A DNA stretch of 64,000 nucleotides, taken from Cryptomeria japonica (lineage: Eukaryota; Streptophyta; Pinopsida; Cupressales; Cupressaceae). Position 1 is the stretch's first letter; each line of letters starts with the position of its first letter. Shown here one piece after another: positions 57,640-64,000 of this stretch. Made by a program: the position numbers and the translations under genes. Where the stretch lies: positions 480,782,900 through 480,846,899 of the forward strand of contig NC_081406.1 in assembly GCF_030272615.1 (NCBI RefSeq). Direction: 5' to 3'. Under the pieces are notes generated by a model, which saw nothing but the letters and a program-made list of their open reading frames with translations, did no database searches and had not been told where the DNA came from.

Positions 57640-60600
57640 TTTTTGCATAATATCATGAATTTTGCTTCTATTGTGTGATTAAAAAAAAATTGTTTGCAAT
57701 TTATTATTTCGATGTGATGTTTCATTTATTGCACGTATAATAACACAAGTGGAAGTCTAACAATGACATCCTAAAGGGTTACCAATGAAGATTACTTTGT
57801 AACTAAAAACAACACCATAATGTTAATCCAATTATCCATCTAATTAGATAACTCAATTGCAATAAAATTACATCATATTCATAAACTGAATTTCACATAG
57901 AAAGATTTAAAGTGATACAATATATTGATTTTCAATGAAGCATTTACACATAGGCATAAAGATAACTGAAATAACATACATTCCACTAAATTAAGATTAT
58001 AATACTCAATAATTGCATGGCTTCCAATAGCACAAATGAAATACATAATTACAATGCCAAGGTTACATAGTTTACTGATACAATGACCACATGGTTTCAA
58101 AGGCACAATAACCATGAACATGAGTTGATACATGAATCATGAACCAAAGGTACACCAGCGAAGCCAATCCTTGCATGAAGGTACAAACCAAAATATCCGA
58201 TGGGAAGTGGCACTACCACCTGACCATGTGATCCCAAAATGGAACCACCCCACCGTGCTAGGAGATAGTAGAAGACCCTCAAGCAAGAAAACAAGACAAG
58301 TACACAGTACATCAAGACTCCACTATACTCATGTGGCTCGACTCACAAAATACTAGTGACCCTAAAGAGAGAGTGTCATCACATGGCTTAAGATGGTTAC
58401 CCTAGGTAGGCCTCCGTAGGTCCCGACCCCCATCCTGGGTTATCCTGGTAACCTTTCCTGAACCCCCGGCTCCATTTAAGCATCATGCAAACCCTACCAA
58501 CCTTTCATGAAGACAAGGTGGTAGGTTTGCCATTCCAGGCCTTCCCACAACACCTTGAGCCTATGCGAGCACTCAACCATGAGCGGGGTGCAATATCTTA
58601 ATTAGAATTTATAACTACCCACCCCTAATCAATTTTTAGATTATCACTTATTAACTGACTTTCGAGGGGTTATCCTACCAACCACTTTGGGTGCAGTGCC
58701 CACTCGAAAGCCACTCTCATAGGACACTATCAAGTACGGCCTGTCTACGAGAACCCTATGGCAAAACTGATAGCCATAATTAAACCTGACAAAATACAAG
58801 TGAAGGATGCACAAATCAATAACCTAGGATTGACCATTGGAACATAACACACAACAATTCACATCAACAGGATTACACAACAACACCTGACCAAGGGGTA
58901 TAACAACTATACAACATAATGACAACTCAACGAAAATTGCAACGAAAATTAGTTTTGACTACAAATACCATTTACACTAAGATCCTAATACAGGCAATCT
59001 TTTCTTTAAACAGCCAAAAGCATAAAATACTTGCAATTAAAGATATTCCAGAGAATTAGAAAATGCAACTATATTAATAAAAGAAATTCAATGTTGTCAT
59101 TTGTCCAATAAGGCTAAATTTAACCACATCAAAATTAACCTCCTAACATATATTCATGATTAATTTACAAATAAACCCAATTAAATGATTTCAATAAAAT
59201 AAATTAAATTCCAAATTAAATATATATATAGTAATATAATATAAGTACATAAGTATATATTCTTCGAATATAAACCATATGAATATATCACATTTAAAAT
59301 ATATATAATAAAATGAAAAATTAATTTCCCAACAAAAATAAAATTTAATACCCAATTAATCTGAAATAACTAAATACTTAATAATCTTATTATTATTATT
59401 TTTTTATATAAAAAAAATAATAATTAAAAAAAACTTTTTAAAAACAAATATTAATTAAATTATTTAATAATAAAAAAAAACAAGTTGCAGCAGCAGCGTG
59501 CTACCACGTATATGTGGTAGCAAATTTGTTGCTACCCCATATACGTGGTAGCAGCAAGCCTGCTACCCCATATATGAGGTAGCAGCGCTGTTGCTATCCC
59601 CACATATGGGGAGAGCAACAAGCTGCTCGGGGGTGTGTGGCTGGGTTGAGCCCAGGTCCCTGCCACTCAACCCCATAAATCCAATTTTTTAAAAAAATTT
59701 AAATTAAATTTTTAAAATTTCAAAGAGTTTTTTTTAACAAAAATTTAACAGAGATATTAAAATCTCCATTTCTCCACTCTAAGACAACAAAGTAAAAAAA
59801 ATCACAACAATATAATTTTTTTTTAAATGAGTAAAACTATAGCACACAAAAATAATTACTGATAAATAAATATACCAGAAAACTCAATCTCTGAGACAAA
59901 ACAGAGATTGTGAAAAGCACCAAAAACCAGACAATTTCTTTCACAAAGCCAAATTGGCTGGAAACTAAATAGATTGGCAATCCCCAATTGAATTTTTGGG
60001 CCAAAACAGGAATGGAAGAAGAGGAATTTAAACTTTGAATTTCCTACAAATTTGAAACTACCAGAAAGAAATTTAATCAATTGGAGGCACAAGGAGGAAA
60101 TTTTGGCAAAATTTTGCCAGTATAACTCCCCCGATTTCAGAAATTTAAAAACTACAATAAACAGGAAATCAAATTTCATTCATAAACAAAAATGGAAGCA
60201 TTGATTTTAAACCAAAAACTTAACATGAAATAAATCAGAAAGAGATTGGAGTTGCATTTTTAATCAAAAGTGGACTGAAATTCTCAATAAATCTCATAAC
60301 AACTAATTCCAAACCACTGCAATCATTTAATCCATTTTTTTCACAACATCCAAAAGAAGGGGAAGAAATATAGATTTTTTTTTAGAAAACAAACAAGGTA
60401 GAGGCTATCCAACCTGTGGAGCTTTCCAGGAAGAAATTTGTTGGAGAGCTTCAATCCTGCAATAGATTTCCAAACCAAAACCAAAACCTTCTTCTCAAAC
60501 AATCTCCAGAATTTGCCTTCTACAAAAATATGCATCCCTCTTCCAAAGCACTCACAGGAATAAATAGGAAAATATTTTAACCTAAACTTTTAGGTTGAAA

Positions 60601-61575
60601 TGTTTTCTCATCCAGAATAATTTAAATAATAACATTTACTTTTCTATTTTCCTTTAAAAAGGTAAATGGGAATTTTATCATTCTTTGAAAAATTCATTTA
60701 TTTCTCCATGGAATTTAATTAACTTATCAAAAAAAGTGAAAAAACAATAATTTAACTCTATGTTTATTTTTCTTTAAATTTAAAAGCAATAGTAATTAAC
60801 TTTATTATTTTATTTTTCTACTTGATTTAAATATAGTCACTTTTCCAATAAAAGCAATTACTAATTTAAATCTAATAACTTCACTCAATTAACTAAGTCC
60901 ATAACACAAAGGCATAATAATACATAAATTACTTATACCAACAATGAAATGACGTCATAAACTCAAATAAATAATCGAACCCACTAGGGCACACAAACCA
61001 AGAAAACCACATGAAGACTCTGAAAAAGTCAAACGAACAAGACTCGAAGACCGAACAAAAAGAAAGGACAACCAACTAATAACACTCACATGAGTAGACT
61101 AAGGGTAAGAATTAGGGTCAACAACTATCTCCTCCACTCCCATCGGACATATAAGGCACACTCAGACCTGTGAAGCCAGGTGGAGACGATACCCCGTACC
61201 TACCCGATACTTGTACCTGCAATATCCTGCATCATCGAACCACACATGCATACATACAAATATAGAATATATGACATGCACACCGATGGAGGAGAATCAT
61301 GACGTTCCCTGTCTCACTAGACCGAGTGAAGGAAAATCATCCCCTTGCATCCAATACACTTGCAAACACGCAACATATAAATACACATCGCATATGTAAG
61401 GTAAAAGTGGCAGTCCATGACAATAATCCGTAAAAATAGCACTAATCATAAGTACTGAAATACTATAATAAAGCATACATCACATATCCAGTTAAAGCAT
61501 GAAATAATATCAAATAAGTCTGAATAATGTTTAGCAGTACTGTAACAACTGAAAAGTCAACTTCAGCAAAATATA
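57640..61575. other. repeat-derived non-coding stretch
   Basis: No coding region is supported. 58130-58760 and 60960-61340 are GC-richer, with text of retrotransposon-LTR character, and 59150-59480 is extremely AT-rich. If the exons on either side belong to one gene, this would be an intron of about 3.9 kb containing inserted repeats. Confidence 0.45.
59500..59618. repeat. four palindromes at an exact 31-bp period
   Basis: Near-palindromes of the form GCTACCCCATATATGGGGTAGC start at 59500, 59531, 59562 and 59593, each about 22-24 bases long. Variants: GCTACCACGTATATGTGGTAGC (first), a CCCC/GTGG mix (second), CCCC/GAGG (third) and a diverged fourth with ATCCCCACATATGGGGAGA. Spacers between them are GCAGCA/TTGTT-like. 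On either strand the RNA could form four successive hairpins. Confidence 0.88.
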
Positions 61576-61579
61576 AGTC

Positions 61580-62516
61580 TAATAAGTTCGATCAAGAAGG
61601 GGTACTACATAAAATATCACCACTAGTGGCCTTTGCATCCCCAAGTACATGTCCTATTGCACCCTCTACCCTGTGCTTGGTGCAGCTAGAGGTCAGTGCA
61701 CTACTTGATGCCTGCATGTTGTGTGTTGCTAACATTGCACTTGGTAATATAGGCGCGGATGATGGGGTCGGATGAGGTGGTGTATGCACAGGAACATGGA
61801 CAACACCTGAAGTACCTTAAATAATACATTAAATATATGAGAAATAACACATTAACGAAAGGACAAGAACATGTAAAAATATGAGGTGGTGTATGCATAG
61901 GAACATGGCCAGCACCTGAACTACCTAAAGTACCCTGGTCATGACCAGCAACATCATGAAGATGCTAAAAATACTGTAAAAACAACACGTACATATTTTA
62001 GTTCATGACATAAAAGAGTATAAAATATAAACCATGAATGAACTTATGACCATGAATGAGCTTATGTTATAATTAAAGATTTCTTGACAGCTTCCTTGCA
62101 AGTTTTGTAATCTCTCAGTCATTTTTTTCACCCTCTCTTTTATCTCATCAGTTTGAGGGACTATGAATAACAATTTAAGGATTTATTTATTAATTTATTT
62201 TTTGTGTCTTTCTTATCATTTCAGCAGGGTTTGTGGAATATGTGATGTCATCATCACATAATAGTGAGTCTACCTATGTATCGATGATGTCAGCTACTAT
62301 AAGTGTCTTTCCCCGAACATCCAACTATGACAAGAATATTATTAACATTATCAAAATTAATCTAAAACCCTAAAGAAAAGAACATAATAATATAATATTT
62401 TTCTCGTATCTAATTTGTACAATTAAAATCAGGTTTACCTACTGGGTAGAAGTGCCCAGAGATGCATCCCAATTTGTGCTATGGGTCGGAGCCTCCCCCC
62501 TATGATCAATGTCGCG
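61580..62516 (-). pseudogene. exon-like segments downstream of the SET exon
   Basis: 62516-62439 (78 bases) lies between TTTTTGTCACAG and CAGTAG|GTAAAC. A segment from 62324 reads LDVRGKTLIVADIIDT, then VDSLLCDDDITYSTNPAEM with one TAG. A segment from about 62160 reads DEIKERVKKMTERLQNLQGS, probably coiled coil. Two related segments follow: 61975-61890 with GHDQGTLGSSGAGHVPMHTP and 61815-61590 with GTSGVVHVPVHTPPHP and then HNMQASSSALTSSC. The repeated HVP-HTPPH shows a further duplicated exon. Some donors are not visible, so the model is incomplete. Confidence 0.45.
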
Positions 62517-62646
62517 CTGTGACAAAAATTAAATATAAAAAAAAAATCAGTGAAATGAAACCAATAGACTTAGGGAAAAAACTAATAATAAAATGGTATA
62601 TTGGAGTCATTAATTGGAGGTTGGTTTAATGGTATATAGTACATAC

Positions 62647-63365
62647 CACCCCCATGATAGTAACTTTGTTTATACCTATGCGATTCAAATTATAATCGAT
62701 TAGCAACTCTTCCCCTTCACTTATTGATTTTATCGCACATGCGAATACACGGTTTGCCTCACATGCCTCGAATATGCCATTAGGTTGCCTATTAGTTGAC
62801 CCAGGTCGTGTACTATTTATAAACCCTGCAATATTCCCTATTGCTTTTGGTCTTCCATCAATTTACATAGCCACTCTTTTACTTTGATCATTATCTTTTA
62901 GCTATATATAATTTTCTGACAGTGCATACCTACGCATACTTCGTGTATATCGAACCAGCTGCATCTAATCTTTGTAAATGTAACAGGGTCTGACATACTC
63001 CATCAATTTAGCAGCTTTTTTGTAACATACCTTTATGTCATCCATGTAAAATAGGCCCAAACCATGTAATGATGATGGTGCTATGCGATATATCCTCTCA
63101 TTAACACAAAAATCAGTGTTTATTGGAGGAAGTTCCTTGGGTACCCATTGTTTCTATAGATGTTTGTACCTCAAGGGAACCTCAATATTGCCTATTCTCT
63201 CATCATCATAAGAACATGACCCCCCTTCAACAAGAAAAAATTCAATGCTTTTATGGAATTTTCTTCTTAACTTTTGACCTCTAGTTGATTTCCCTCTTTT
63301 AGACCTACTACATGTCTCACTTTCCTCTTCTCTTCCTGAATTTCCCTCACTCGAAGAAGACACAT
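62647..63365 (-). pseudogene. SET-domain exon (four in-frame stops)
   Basis: A 719-base exon between acceptor TTTTTCAG and donor GTATGT. It opens Ser/Glu-rich and basic (SSSSEGNSGREEESETCSRS, then RSKRGKSTRGQKLRRK). After a TAG, a SET domain follows: APSSLHGLGLFYMDDIK, KAIGNIAGFINSTRPGS, NRQPNGIFEACEANRVFACA and KSISEGEELLIDYNLN. These match the GLGLF, GNIA-FIN and GEEL-IDY blocks of SET lysine methyltransferases. The usual NHSC reads NSTR, so methyl-donor binding may be lost. Stops: three TAG and one TAA. Stand-alone SET genes are host chromatin genes, but repeat-borne copies occur in plants; the origin here is open. Confidence 0.75.
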
Positions 63366-64000
63366 CTGAAAAATACTTATTTGGTGGTACCTACACTCCA
63401 TCAAATGAGATAGATAGTTGGTAGAGGGTCAATTGTTATTATGAGAGGAATTAAATTTTAGGATTCCATGGAGAGAGACTACAAGAATTTGTAATGGATT
63501 GTTCACCATATCTTATTGATTTTTTGCAAATGTTGCAAATAGATTTGAGGGTGGATTTTCAAAGGTCCATTACATGGATTGATAAGAATGTCTCATTCTT
63601 TTTCCTCAAATTCATCATTGAGGGTAATGTTGATGAAGAAGTCACCCCTAAAGTTGAGGTTGAGATTGAAATTTTGGAGCAAATTTGTTTTCCTGGTAAT
63701 TTTGGAGTTTCAAAAACTCAGAAAAATAGTCTTCCTGGTCACTTAAAGCATATCGGAGAGTTGAGAAATTGGAATGATCTATACCATATATGTGTCAAGG
63801 TGATTTAGGTGAGAAAAAAACAAAGGTTTGACAAAATATAGTTGCTAAAACCTGGCTTATTATTAACCCACTCCAAGATGGGTGTAAAGAGAAAGCAACC
63901 AAATAATGAAGGGTTTATATAGGGTGTATTGACTTATACCTACTGATCCATGAGAATAATCCTCGCCTTACCTTTATGTAGACTGTGCAGGATCCTTGCT
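63366..64000. other. window end, unassigned
   Basis: A plus-strand frame of 104 codons (63494-63808, Ile/Phe-rich, DCSPYLIDFLQMLQ) is open but I recognise no domain and no splice context. Treat as unassigned. Confidence 0.3.

Noticed and set aside
59856-60179. Minus-strand Phe/Leu-rich 107-codon frame
   Set aside because: T-rich low-complexity translation; no start context, splice sites or family.

Overview
This is repeat-derived DNA from a large plant genome. No intact host gene is evident, and almost every recognisable coding stretch belongs to a decayed retroelement. The density of old, nested LTR retrotransposons, the Tat-type Ty3/gypsy and Ty1/copia sequences, the L1-type LINE and the AT-rich spacers suggest a gymnosperm (conifer) intergenic region. 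The organism is an inference; nothing in the window names it.

Layout. 1-6.2 kb: a plus-strand L1-type LINE with the end of ORF1, a decayed endonuclease/RT/RNase H ORF2, and an uninterrupted 577-codon third ORF before the 3' UTR. 6.2-6.7 kb: a copia LTR fragment. 6.7-9.4 kb: the 3' end of a Ty3/gypsy-like element with an antisense plant-mobile-domain (PMD) gene that has its own TATA box and an intron, then a ~1.5 kb LTR. 10.2-16.2 kb: a complete minus-strand LTR retrotransposon (perfect 5-bp target duplication AGGCA) without pol; it carries an intronless copy of the N-terminal part of the cohesin regulator PDS5 upstream of a gag-like zinc knuckle.

18.8-43.1 kb is a three-layer nest. The outer layer is a short non-autonomous LTR element (LTRs ~0.8 kb, internal region 249 bp, minus orientation). 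One of its LTRs was invaded by a 22.4-kb Tat-like Ty3/gypsy element (20580-42986). The 5' LTR of that element was itself invaded by a 2.57-kb TG...CA element (24507-27077). The gypsy LTRs are ~5.97 kb each and contain a ~1,215-codon reading frame wholly inside the LTR, preceded by a TATA box and a field of short imperfect palindromes. The two copies are broken at different sites, mostly by CAG-to-TAG type changes, so their common ancestor had a largely open frame. The gypsy internal region has the order gag-protease-extra RNase H-RT-degenerate RNase H-integrase.

43-49.5 kb: a 140-bp palindromic tandem array, diverged direct repeats, a 47-bp-arm hairpin resembling a MIRNA precursor, and a gag relic. 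49.5-55.7 kb: a comparatively well preserved minus-strand copia element with a truncated 5' LTR. 56.7-63.4 kb: minus-strand exon remnants, including two paralogous 75-bp exons with splice borders and a SET-domain exon with four stops, interrupted by non-coding repeat DNA that holds four palindromes at a 31-bp period.

The strongest leads are the long frame inside the giant LTRs, the PDS5 capture, and the intact extra ORF at the 3' end of the LINE.
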